Assembly (NCBI GenBank): GCA_963693305.1
Contig: OY855905.1
Coordinates: 23,429,437 to 23,493,436, forward strand
From: Meandrina meandrites
Lineage: Eukaryota; Cnidaria; Anthozoa; Scleractinia; Meandrinidae
Length of the DNA: 64,000 bases
Direction: 5' to 3'
The notes under the pieces were generated by a model. That model was not told the origin of the DNA. It saw only the letters and a program-made list of their open reading frames with translations, and made no database searches. Numbering within the stretch: position 1 is the first letter of the stretch; the number at the start of each line of letters is the position of its first letter. Shown piece by piece: positions 1 through 11,300 of this stretch. Both the position numbers and the translations under genes were made by a program.

Positions 1-4
1 TATT

Positions 5-540
5 ACCCGCGCGGTCCCAGGCGATTAATCAAAAGCGATCCCGAAAATGCAAAGCAAATAAAAATCAGTACAAAAACAAACTTAGGACACATAATGAAAA
101 GTTCATTAAAAACATGTCCAACAAAGACTTAACTGACTAAGAAACAGCTTTGCTCGCAAAAGGTCTTAGATTTACCAGAGTTTTACACGCTGACCAAAAT
201 ACATAAACCCACTCCGGTCAGCAGATCTATAGTTTCTGGTAGCGGTGGCCCAACAGAACAAACATCTGTAATTTCGTTGATTCGCTTTTGCAACCTATCG
301 CCATAAAGCAAGAGTCGGCACACATATACTCCGAATCTTTAAAAGATTCTCATGTTACACTGACATCTCACAACTGAGAACAACAAACTCGCTCAAACAT
401 TTTCTAAACCTCCAATTGCCGCTTATCGGAAGGACAAGTCTCTGAAATACATTTTAGTCAGAGCAAAAACTCCTTCGCGCATCTAACAACAACATTTAGG
501 AGTTATATACGGTAAGGGTCGAGTGACAATATTACAAAAC
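5..540 (+). mobile_element. Penelope-like element fragment, direct-repeat copy 1
   Basis: This segment recurs base for base, as far as I can follow, at 1213-1748. It encodes a broken reverse transcriptase of the Penelope-like type. One frame near 118-172 reads an LTD-stop-ETALLAKGL stretch. A second frame at 160-303 contains YTLTKIHKP, SIVSGSGGPTE and a following stop. A third piece near 410-475 reads PPIAAYRKDKSLKYILVRAK, which resembles the region after the RT palm in these elements. The frame changes and in-frame stops show it cannot make an enzyme. The KIHKP and RxIVS-x-x-x-xPTE signatures are what I use for the family call; they are characteristic of Penelope-like RTs. The left edge may be cut by the window end. 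Confidence 0.65.
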
Positions 541-1212
541 TTTGACTTCAAAAACTACACTACCACCGTATGAACTATACTCCACTAACTCGGCTTCCTT
601 GAACTTTTCTGTTCAATCTTAGCCACTATCTTGTTGACAAATAAAGATTACTGTTTTTTTCAGTATCCTCACAATTGGAAAAGAAACCTGCAAAAACTCA
701 CTTGAAGTCATTTCAAGTTTCGATCACGAATTTGCATACGATCAGTTAGCGTCTATTGTTCACGGATAATAACAGAACTCATGCTAACTGACGCACGTCG
801 GATCGAAATCTCTGACTCCTCATTGGTCAGTTTCTAGACTTCTCATTGGTCAGTTTTTTAATTGCGAGTTCTCCTTGGGCTATAAAAAAGAGCGCCTCTG
901 CGTGATTCAGGTCAAAGCCTGCTCACAGCCACTTGAGCACAGAACTAAAGCAACTGACGAAGGAAACGACTTAATTCGTTCCCGAAACCGGTCTTGCTAA
1001 CTTACAAAATACAGTTCTCTTAAGAACTCCATGGCCAATTTAAACGACAATCTAGTCGCTGCCATACTCGCAGACATGAAACTTAAATCTCAGTTTTGAA
1101 AGCCAAGGTCAGTTAACTCCCAACTCCTGTATGCATTTTTCCACACGTGAAAATAAAACAGAAAGAGTTGCAATTTATTTAAATGTGTGTTTTACTGACT
1201 CTTGCCGCGCGG
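541..1212 (+). mobile_element. Inter-repeat segment: 3' end plus promoter/leader of the Penelope-like unit
   Basis: This unique segment sits between the two 536-bp direct repeats, so the repeat period is 1208 bp. It has an AATAAA-type signal near 640. A TATAAAA box lies at 881-887, preceded by two copies of CATTGGTCAG (inverted CCAAT) near 823 and 844. A short ORF starts at the ATG at 1031 (MANLNDNLVAAILADMKL...) and stops after about 23 codons. This order, a tail followed by a promoter and leader and then RT coding, fits the junction of two tandem, internally deleted elements. Promoter activity is inferred from motifs only. Confidence 0.45.
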
Positions 1213-1748
1213 ACCCGCGCGGTCCCAGGCGATTAATCAAAAGCGATCCCGAAAATGCAAAGCAAATAAAAATCAGTACAAAAACAAACTTAGGACACAT
1301 AATGAAAAGTTCATTAAAAACATGTCCAACAAAGACTTAACTGACTAAGAAACAGCTTTGCTCGCAAAAGGTCTTAGATTTACCAGAGTTTTACACGCTG
1401 ACCAAAATACATAAACCCACTCCGGTCAGCAGATCTATAGTTTCTGGTAGCGGTGGCCCAACAGAACAAACATCTGTAATTTCGTTGATTCGCTTTTGCA
1501 ACCTATCGCCATAAAGCAAGAGTCGGCACACATATACTCCGAATCTTTAAAAGATTCTCATGTTACACTGACATCTCACAACTGAGAACAACAAACTCGC
1601 TCAAACATTTTCTAAACCTCCAATTGCCGCTTATCGGAAGGACAAGTCTCTGAAATACATTTTAGTCAGAGCAAAAACTCCTTCGCGCATCTAACAACAA
1701 CATTTAGGAGTTATATACGGTAAGGGTCGAGTGACAATATTACAAAAC
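1213..1748 (+). mobile_element. Penelope-like element fragment, direct-repeat copy 2
   Basis: Second copy of the 536-bp unit described at 5-540, offset exactly 1208 bp, with the same stops and frame changes. After 1748 the sequence diverges from that following copy 1, so the duplication ends there. Shared defects mean either that the element was already broken when duplicated or that the duplication is recent. Confidence 0.65.
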
Positions 1749-4233
1749 ACATTCAGCCTGAAAAACGAAAGTTGTTCTTATATGGAAAAATATCAAAGAT
1801 CAGCACTACTTTTCATTGCAAACATAATAGTTCCACCCCATGATTATATGCAACAAAATAAAAATATGTACTGTTTTTTAATCACTTTTTTTTGCTAAAA
1901 ATGTACTTCAGATCACATATTTCCTGAAAAGCTTATTCTATTTTAGATTATGCATGTATAAAGTTGTATTAAAAGTTTTGTTTTAAAAGGCTTTGAATGC
2001 ACAGTACAGTTTCCTATGATAAACAAGCAGTTCTGTCATGTTTGAATGTTTTCCCTTCAAAGTCTCTTCCTTTATATACCTAATTGGAGTGTTCTATATG
2101 ACTGCTAGTACACTATAATTTTTTATCCAATCAAAATGTGTATTTGCTGTGAACATGGGGAAAGTGTTGATAGACAGTCTGTATGTCTGGTGTGGTTCTG
2201 GAGTGTAAGCTGTACTCCACAGTATATATCAATACACTACAGTACATTACCTTGATTGATCATTTTTTTTTAAATTTAAAATAAATTAAAATTGTGGTCC
2301 GCCCGGCATATACATTGATTCAATCTATTGGTAGCCTAGTATGTTCCTTTTTTTAAGAATTTTGTTTTAAGAACACTTAAGAACACTTACAGGCTGATTT
2401 TGCAGATTATAACCCTTTATATAAGAACCAAATCAGCCTGAACTGCCAAAATAGGTGTTCTTATACGCGGGTTTTTACTGTATCCCCGATCTAGTTTTAC
2501 CACTACATAGCTGCTCAATGCCTACCTTTTGGAGATAGAGAATGTCTTCCAAGTTAGCTTCCAGTCCTTGGCATTTCGAAGCTTGTTGTTGATTAAAAAC
2601 TACAAGGGCAAATTTGTTCATTAATCAATGATAAGTTTTTTACTGTATCAGTGATTAGACTTCACATTAAAATAAACTATTATTCCTGTGATGGAGCCGG
2701 ATTCGGCCCCATAAAAGTTAAAACAAAGAACATTTCTGACCATTACAGATAACTTTTTAAAAATCCTAAATGATCAGTATAAAAAAATTATATCGGTACG
2801 TACAAAAATAATAATTCACGAGTTTTATGACCGATTCACTCAGTGATAGCAGCTTCTTAACATTTCGCCCTTCTTTACTTCTATGTTTAAAACTACTCTT
2901 TAGAGTCCAAAATGCCTTGTAACAGAATGCCTTATTTAGAATAACGAGAAAAGAATGTACTAGAATGCTACACGTTGCACAGAACAACATCTAAAGCGAC
3001 GAGCAAAGCGTTAATAGTAAGCTCAATACGTTACCTCGGATAGAACAACAGACCAAATCTTCGTACACCAAAGCCAGGCGGTCGTTTGGCCAGTTGCAAC
3101 ATCATTTGAAAAGTGGCAAACATCGAAGAAAACTCCAGACAAACATGTTAAGCTGGCACACCGCTTAATACAGAAATAAACGTTGAAGAATACTCAGTTT
3201 TCCATTTTGTATTTCTTGTTCAGCCGCGTGCAAAGGTGATGTTAAAAATTGAATATAATTAAAAAAGAAATTTTAAATTCAAATGAGCTTGGCCAACTGA
3301 TAATGATTTGCATGTCGGTGATCAGTTTTGTAAGACGTATCCCAAAAGAAAGCTGTTATATGAGAAAGAAAGAGACGCTCGACAAACTACAACGTTTGCA
3401 ATATTTAAAGGCCGTTGGCCTTCACCGCATGTATAGGGGGAGCGATTATGCCCTATTGTTTGATAAAAAAAATAGAGCAATCTGGAGAAGAGCTCTTTCT
3501 TACTCTAATTAAGGCGCGGGTTGCGGGAAAGGGGGTGTTTTGATCCTTCAGGCCTTATATTTTCCAACAAAAAGGGAGCTCCATTGACCTCTTCTACTGT
3601 ATAGACCTGTATAGTGTGATTTATCCAACAGATAGTGTGATCTATGCTTTGAACAATCGGGACCATACTATAGGCTAGCTACATCCCTAGTCAGTGCAGG
3701 AAAGAAGGTCTGCGGAGATTTGAAACTGAGTACACAACCTGGTCATAAAATTAAGTTTATTATTTACGACCAAAATTGCGTTCAAAATGCAAAATATATG
3801 TTAAATTCATTTTCACGATTTCAAAAAGGAGTAGCCCTAAATTTTAGTTGCCAAAAAACAAACAAGCTTTGTTATCGCAGTCTCAATCAATTGTTGAGAT
3901 TTCGCTATCAACTTGTACTATTTCCTCGACTGAAAAAGGAACACTCCAAACTGGATTTCCGTTCCTTCTGCTTTTCCATGCAGGCGCGTTTTTCTGACCA
4001 TGGAAAACGTACTCATACATGTCGTCATCGCCAACATTCTGGAGGACAGTACAAGTGTATGTGCAATAATGAACGACATTCATTGGTACTTATTTGTTAA
4101 TAGATATTGTTTTTCTTCCCAATATTGTCGCCATGGATTCGAATTCTACTACACGCCTTTATTCGGCGCCAATTATTATTTTTGTGACGGGAGGTTGGTT
4201 GGGGGGGGGATTGTTTCAGACCGGTAAATAGTT
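1749..4233. other. Intergenic, no gene supported
   Basis: AT-rich sequence. Open frames of 60-126 codons occur at 2766-2990 (-), 3249-3512 (+) and 3720-4227 (both strands), but none shows a recognisable domain or a clear splice context. The 3' part includes the 3' UTR of the minus-strand fukutin-like gene that stops at 4234. A run of nine G lies near 4200. Confidence 0.5.
2400..2483. mobile_element. End fragment of the TA-flanked element family seen at 41891-45995
   Basis: The stretch contains the same AAGAAC and GCCTGAA motifs and ends with a TTTTTACTGTA terminus. This matches the right end of the element whose intact copy closes at 45995 (GGGTGTTTACTG followed by TA). A matching left terminus was not found, so this is probably a truncated copy. 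Confidence 0.4.
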
Positions 4234-5736
4234 TTATGCAAAAGTTGTTTTGGAAGATTTTTCAGGTCGTTTTTCTATATAATCATTTCCATACCACTCG
4301 ATCAGCAGTTTCTTTGTATCCCCTGGAATCCCTTCATATTGTCGACTGTTGATAGTCACATTAGAGAATCCGTTGAACCATTCTTCAGGGGAGGGATACA
4401 TGTCAACAAATCTCCTTTCTATTGTACTGCCAGTGATGGGAAAAAGCTTTTTCATTTCGAGCAAAATTTTCTGATCAAACAAAACCTTGCTTTCTAAGCC
4501 TTCTCCTTCAAAAAACTTGTTGGTATCGACATCAACAGATGGAGCGAGATGAGGATACACACGACTCATTGGCGGTTTGGCCTTCCAAGCGACACGATAT
4601 TCTGATTCAATATGATTTTGAAGCGTAATAAATCTTGAGAAGTTATCATTGTCCTTTTTGTGAACAGCCAAATCGATATCATCTGAATAAGGAATAATTG
4701 CTCCACTCCTCGCTGCGCCCAGAAGTGTTCCATATGTAATGCGGTACTCCATTCCAGTTTCCTTCATTGCTTTAACGGTCGAGACTAAAAGTTTGTCCAT
4801 AACAACGTCGCAACAGATCGGAAAACCATCGGTCGCAAGCGAATTTGAAGATCGGGAAGTCGTCAGTTTTTCGGGGCAGAACTCCGCATCGTCGGAACAT
4901 TTCGTCCACTCTATTTTGTGGGGTCTCACAATGCGTAAAATTGAGTGAAACTGACCGAGTCTTGAATAATCTGTAAACTCTTTACTGCCTTTTAAGCTCC
5001 CCCTATCAATGTAATTTAGAGATTGGCCCAAGTAACAGTTTGATAATTTCGCTATTTTCAGTGTTCCTTTGGATCTTAAGAAGAAGTCAAGGAGGCTCAA
5101 ACCTCCGTAATCGGATCGCCATCTCAATTCCAGAAAATGCCTTTTACGCACAAGAAAAGCGTTTTCAGTGATATTGCATTCCTGATATTCCCCGACCTGT
5201 TTTGCGTTTGTTTTTACAATATCCTCACTTTTGTGTATCCTTCCTGAATTGCGAATAACCAGTGTCCAGTTTTTCAGCAAGAATGTGCAAGCACTTTGCT
5301 CAAGAAACATTTTGGTTTGATCGTGTCCCTTTACTTGGATTTCACTTGTTATTCCAGTCGCTCCATCAAACTCTGGGTGCGTGTCAAGAAAGGCTGTCAG
5401 CTTGTTTACAGCGTCTCGATCACTGGGCATAGATAGACCGCCAACACCATCAAGCTTTAGCTTTAAATCCAGTCCGTGGGGAACAATCAGTACATACTTC
5501 ACGATTTCGCTTGTTAAACTGATTTCCATTTGTTCCTCGGGCTCGTAGTCCGAGCCGATAATTTTAACAGAAGCTGCTGAGTCAGTTACGTTGCCTGTTT
5601 GAACATGACCAAAGGGTTTCTCTACCAAGGGAGAACTTGGTGAGCCCTGTGTCAGGAGATACCACAGGTTTCTTACGCAAAGGCACAGGATAAGCACTAC
5701 AAGTGTTAGCGACACGTAGTGCCACTTTTTCAGCAT
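4234..5736 (-). CDS. LicD/fukutin-like type II membrane protein
   Basis: Predicted 500-residue protein of the LicD/fukutin superfamily, whose members transfer phosphate-linked groups (phosphocholine or ribitol-phosphate) onto glycans, in animals in the Golgi lumen. The N-terminus has a short basic stretch and then one hydrophobic segment at about residues 6-28, giving a type II topology. The catalytic signature is near the C-terminus: YGTLLGAARSG at 335-345 followed by the acidic DDIDLAV at 352-358. I start at the ATG at 5736 because a splice acceptor (TTCTCTTTAAACAG) ends at 5767, so the upstream in-frame ATG is probably intronic and a non-coding exon lies further upstream. The whole coding region is one exon. 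It may be fukutin, FKRP or an invertebrate-specific paralogue; the substrate cannot be told from sequence. Confidence 0.8.
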   Translation of the reverse strand: MLKKWHYVSLTLVVLILCLCVRNLWYLLTQGSPSSPLVEKPFGHVQTGNVTDSAASVKIIGSDYEPEEQMEISLTSEIVKYVLIVPHGLDLKLKLDGVGGLSMPSDRDAVNKLTAFLDTHPEFDGATGITSEIQVKGHDQTKMFLEQSACTFLLKNWTLVIRNSGRIHKSEDIVKTNAKQVGEYQECNITENAFLVRKRHFLELRWRSDYGGLSLLDFFLRSKGTLKIAKLSNCYLGQSLNYIDRGSLKGSKEFTDYSRLGQFHSILRIVRPHKIEWTKCSDDAEFCPEKLTTSRSSNSLATDGFPICCDVVMDKLLVSTVKAMKETGMEYRITYGTLLGAARSGAIIPYSDDIDLAVHKKDNDNFSRFITLQNHIESEYRVAWKAKPPMSRVYPHLAPSVDVDTNKFFEGEGLESKVLFDQKILLEMKKLFPITGSTIERRFVDMYPSPEEWFNGFSNVTINSRQYEGIPGDTKKLLIEWYGNDYIEKRPEKSSKTTFA

Positions 5737-5766
5737 TATGAAGGCTCTAAGATGTGGACGTTTGAC

Positions 5767-7665
5767 CTGTTTAAAGAGAAGAAGCACAAATTCTGGTTAA
5801 AATACTTCCTTCACGGCGTATTTTGTTTGCTTGAAGCGCGGATAACTAAATCCAGTAGACAAATCCGGATCGATCCAGCGCGTAAAATTAATCCATTTTA
5901 CACTTCAGGAAGTGCAACAAGCATATCTGATCAATAGGATTTATCCGGCTGGCCCTGTCAATACATTTCTTGGTATTTCTAGCCAATTAAAACTCGCGTA
6001 AGATCAAACAGTAGAAAACAAGAAATCGTATACGACAGAAATATAAGGATAGAGGAAAGCAAGTGCGTATTTCCCTCCGGATTAAAAAATGGCCAGATCG
6101 AGGGAAAACAGGCATGGGAAGGGGGAGGGAGAGCAGGGATGGGGACAGCGGGGGAAGGTTGATCCAGCTGGCGCTCGCCATATGAAACCAAGATGGCGGT
6201 CCTGGTTAGGTTTAAACTATCACACGGACAAATAGGAAACTGAAAGCAATCTAGTTTTTCGAATAAAAGGAAGACGACAGACAATAAGAAACGTGTTTGC
6301 CCACGTACAGTCTCCTTTTGATGCTTAATGTTCTTTACAGCAACTTAGACAGCCTTACCAAAGGCATGCAGACATTTGCTAATCGAAGATACAGCGTAAG
6401 AACTCTCAAGAATAGGCAGCTTGACACATCACAATCTGTGAAGTTCCTTCGATCAGATAGGTTAAGCAGGTGGTACAGCCGAGTTTCAGTTCGTAACCTG
6501 GTAAAAACTGTTGTTCAAGTCGAGCGAACCGAGGGCAGTCAAAATACGCACTGAAAACAAATTGTCATTAGTTTCCTGTATAGTAAATTAAGCGCCAAAT
6601 TTTCTACTTACCTCGCGTTATCTCGATTGTAAAGGAAGCTAGACGACAGTCGTTTAGATTCTGTGCATTCAGGAAGATCCGGCAAGCGAACGTATCGACA
6701 AATTAAAGGGCTGAAACAGAGAACTCTGTGCAAATGTCTTTCGGGAAACCGATAGTCCAATGACCTTTGTTTGTCACGTTACTTGTCACGATGTCATGAA
6801 ACACGGTTCCCTTTCTTTCTTCTCGATCAAAGTAAAGAGATGAAAGAGACTTCTGGAAATAAGGTGCAGTTTAATTCTATAACGCAACTGAATTACTCAG
6901 CGAAGTGTAACAAAGAACTTAAGAAAAACAGAAACAAAAAACAAAACAAAACAAACCACTGACAAAGAACCAGCCACGTTAGACAGTACCTGTAACAAGT
7001 GTAAGCTCAACGCAGATGCCTCGTGTTCCTGACAGTGAACTAAGGAGCAAATGTAAAATGTAAAGAAAATACCTAGTAATCCGTGCTAAAGCTGATTGAC
7101 CCCCCCCCCCCCCCCTCCGTTGTAATGCTATACAGTCCGCGATAGTCTCTCACGTGACAAGATATTGCGTTACTCACGCACGTGGTTTCGCAAGCCACCT
7201 GTCACAGGTACCACGTGGAATACTATTATTGAATGTGGTAAAGGTGATTACATAAAAAAAGATGTCTCTTTGCATTAAAAAATACCGCGTGGTTTCTCGA
7301 TAGAAAGTGATATTCAAAGGGAGCAAGTCGCCATTTTTGTCCAATCAAAAAAAGAGCAAGAGCGATTTCTCCCAAAATTGTCACGCCAACCTTGTTCCCA
7401 AGGCCCTTTCTCTGCCTCTTGAACGGGAGTAATTGCAACGGCAGCACTTGGCAAATAATGCGTCCATTTTGCATGGCAACCGTGGACACGAAAATCTGCG
7501 GGCTCATTAGTTTATTCTACGAGATGGGATTTCTCCTAATTTCAAGCCCAGTATTCGGACTCTTCACTCCTCATTCAGTGGTTGACGACCAACAAGCTGG
7601 CCGATTAACTGTAGGGCTTTGGGCGAGCGATTGGAATTTTCTCCTTCAGCTGGTAATATCCACGT

Positions 7666-7705
<40 letters not shown>

Positions 7706-8337
7706 TCCTTGAATCGCATAACCTTTTAAAAATGAAAATGTGGTGAATGATGCGAGTTTTAGCCCAGCCTCACTTTCAAGTCGCAATACCGCGCTGAATA
7801 CCCTCGTATCTCTAGCCAATCAGAGCGCGAGAATTCTTTGAGCTATGCGATTCCAAGTGTTACCGACCAAACCAAACGAACAATGTAATTATTAGAGTTA
7901 TTTTATTCTTAGAACGAGTTATGATACAGTAATCAACTTTCGTTTTCCTTAGTGGAAATCATCGTTGAACAGCTCCTCGTGTCTGAGTTCCCTTGAAGTA
8001 TTAAAAGAGATTCTTACGGCTTACTTATTAATTCCTTTTAATGTTACAGAAAAAAAACTCTAAGCACTTAACAGTTTCAAAGCAAGAAACCAGCAATCTA
8101 AGCAGTAACCTTATTTAAAATTACACAAACGGCAAAAATACTATGAAAATTGGAATGGAATCCACATTTCATCGACTCGAAAATTTGTATAAGATCCTAT
8201 CTAGTAAGGAGATCTATGAAATAGAAAAGCAGTCTGAAATGGAATCCTCATTATATCGACCCTAGAATTCTGCATAAGATCCTAACTAGTAAGGAAATCT
8301 ATGAAATAGAAAAGCCATTCAAATTTTTGCGTCTCTT
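5767..8337. other. Upstream region of the fukutin-like gene and 3' flank of the zinc-finger gene
   Basis: No gene is firmly supported. An AAGATGGCGG motif at about 6190-6199 resembles a YY1/initiator-type promoter element and could mark the first exon of the fukutin-like gene. A plus-strand open frame at about 6340-6554 follows a good acceptor (TTCTTTACAG) and reads as basic protein, but has no recognisable domain or partner exon. A run of about 17 C lies at 7100-7116. The right part probably includes the zinc-finger gene's 3' UTR. Confidence 0.4.
8150..8318. repeat. Diverged tandem duplication of about 83 bp
   Basis: Two adjacent units (about 8150-8232 and 8233-8318) share the order GGAATCC, ATCGAC, ATAAGATCCTA, CTAGTAAGGA and ATCTATGAAATAGAAAAGC, with scattered substitutions. 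They lie immediately downstream of the zinc-finger stop codon and are probably in its 3' UTR. Confidence 0.7.
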
Positions 8338-11300
8338 TTAGTCGAAAAATTCGTGAGCGTGCACAGTCTTCTTGTGGACACGGAGAGAACTCGGTTGGGT
8401 GAACGTTTTGTTGCACAAGTCACACACGAAAGGTCTTTCTCCTGTGTGAGTTCTAATGTGAGACTTCAGAGCTCCGCGGTCAGCGAACGCGGCCGGACAT
8501 GCTGGGCATGGGTAGGGTTTCTCTCCTGTGTGACACCTGACGTGACGCTTCAAGCCGCTGGAGTGCGTGAACTTTTTGAAGCAGTGGCTGCATGAGTACG
8601 GCCGCTGACCGGTATGAATGCGCACGTGAACATGCAGGCTGCTGTAAGAGCTAAAGTTCTTATGGCAGTGTTTGCACTGGTATTTCTTTTTCTTTATCGG
8701 CTTTGGGAGACGTTCGTCGGTTGAGTCTTGGGGCGATTCTTTCCTGGCCACTATTAAAGTTTCAGTGTTTTTACTGCGGTCAGTCTCTTCAACTTGATCG
8801 TCATTGGCACCTGGAGCTTGAAAAGAGCTGTTCCGTTCTGGCGTTCGATTCATACTCGGAGGACTGTTCGACTCTCGGGTCCGATCTACACTCGGAGAAT
8901 CTTCGGAACCCGAGGGCTTTTTCGACGCCACTTCGCTTCGCGTTTCTACTTCAGTCTCAATACGCTTCGGCGAAGTTTGCTCATAGAATCCCACACCACT
9001 GCTTTGCTTAAAACTGCACAATATCCTCGCAGTATTATGCTCTTCCAGGTCTCTCTGAGGGGAACATTCCGATTGATTCATCGGATCGGTCTTAACCTTT
9101 GTTTCGGTCTCGCTTAATGGAGACGTCGTTGTCGCTACGTCCTCGCCTAGTTCCATTTGCTCGGGGCTTCCGTCGTTGAGCTCCTCACCGCTTGCCCATC
9201 CATTCTGATCCTTGTGTGTCTTCATATGAGAGCGCAAGTACCTGGTCTGTATAAACCCCTTGCCACACACTCCACATTTGTGCGGCCGGTCCTCGGTGTG
9301 GGTCATTTTGTGGTAGTAGTAGGAGCTGTAATACGGAAAGCATCGGCCGCACAGCTCACACTTGTGCGGTTTAAATCCCGTATGGCTGCGAGTGTGAATT
9401 TCCAGCTTGCGGTGATGATCGAAGGTCTTGTGGCACAGCGAACAGCAGTAGCGACCATCTTTGTCGACGACGGCGTGTGAAGAGATGTGATGCTCGAGTT
9501 TCTTGCCGTTGCTAAACGACTGGCCGCAAACAAAACAAAAATTTGCACCATCCTCGTCCTCATTCTTTGAGCTACTGGACTTGACACCGGTGATGGGACG
9601 TTCACGTTTCGCGTTGTTGTCTGACTTGTCTTGCTGAGCGGGGTGATGATGATGTTCCTTGTCGACCCTCTTTTGTAACTTCTCAGGGAGGGGGTGTTGA
9701 AACTCCCCTCGCATTCCCGCTGTTTCGACATCATCCTGTCGGGTTGCTTCCCTTGTTATTGCAGTGTCCCGCGGGACGACATTAATGTTCAGCTCGCGCC
9801 GAATCACGGTTTCTCCTTCGTGCGTTAGCGGCACGCTGTTACGGGCGGTTAATTTTAAGCGTTTTCTTTGCATGGCCAACAGTTCGTCCCCACCTTCGTG
9901 AGACATCAAGTGCTCCAGAAACTCAGAGCGACTGGAGAAGTTCTTTTCGCAACGAAGACACTGAAGTTCCTGGGCTGAGCCGTGGTAGCAGTCCAAATGA
10001 ATCTTGAGAAGTTTCTTGTGACCGAAGTAAATGCCACAGAGATGGCAGAAGAAGTCCCGAGGGTGTCTTCGCCTTGGTTGGTACGCTTCCCTGAGCTGGC
10101 GGGATCGCCCTGGGGATGTAACGGGAAGGGGATCTGTGTTCTCCGGTCTTTGAGGACTTTTCGCCAGAAGATTTTTAATTGTTGCTGTTCCCGGCATCTG
10201 GGGCCCATCGTGTGGTCTTTTTATCAACGCCCCAAGTTCAGGGGCACTTGCCCTTCTCCTGAGGGACAAAGAATGAAGAAGCGCCTCTTTGGTGATGTTG
10301 TTAATACTCTCGCGGGAAGGGATCTCCCGGTGTTCTGGAGTGGTGTCTTGCACTGAGCTTGGTGGAACAACTCTATCAAACGACCCTTGCCATTTAGAGG
10401 TCAGGCTTGGGAACGGCATCCTGCGATGCCTGAGGGCTGAATTTGCCGACGATGTACGCGAGAGGGGCTGGTGACCGTTTCTTAAAGTCACGCCCGGCTG
10501 TCGAGTGAAACTTTGCGGCATTCTTGGATGCACCACAGGGATAAGTGGCGGCGGTCCACCCAAAGGCAGGCTATGCCTTTTCGCTCTGCTCAATCCCAGT
10601 AACATATTCTTGGCAAGGTCATTTGACCTGTCAGTTCTTTCATACGCCGAGAACGCGGAAAATCGACGCTTAAGCGATTCCGCGCTAGGCATCCTTTCAA
10701 CAGAATCACGGTTTACTTTTGTAGCTGGCGAGAACGATTCCAACTCGTCGGGCACGCGTCTTTGGTCGCTGAAATTCCCATCGCGTTCAAATGTCTCTTG
10801 ACGCTTCGGTAGGAAAATCCTCGTCTTTGCCTCAGGACCCACCAGATAGTTGGTGTTTGCTTCACTGCACCAATCGTCTGGTTCTTGCGGAGAGGGACTG
10901 GTTTCCTTTTTATGATGGCGGAACGCACCGAACGTGGGAAACCGTCGTTCAACGTACAGCCGTAAATCGTCGATACGGCTTTTCACTGGGTCAGCGGATA
11001 CCGGGTCAGCGTTATCCACAGTAGGACTGTCACCCGGTTTCTTGGCTTGATATTTTTCTTCCACATCACTGTTTCGAGGTAAGTCGGTTTCGGGAAACCT
11101 TTTCTTTTCCGAGGGACTTTGACTCGGGTTTTCCTCTGCAGTCGTGGCACTCGGAACCCGTCGGAGACCATTCGGTTTTCTTCGTGTTTCTTTGGAATTC
11201 GTCAGTGTGGTTTCGTGCGATGTCACGTGACTGACGAACTCTGCGCGGTTGTCAAAAGATTTCCCACAGTAGTAACACTGTAACACGTCTAAGGAGCTGT

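Noticed and set aside
3249..3512. 87-codon frame with a charged segment
   Set aside because: No family recognised and no neighbouring exons; may be a transposon remnant.
5737..5787. Upstream start of the fukutin-like protein at 5787
   Set aside because: A good acceptor at 5767 lies between it and the ATG at 5736, so it is probably intronic.
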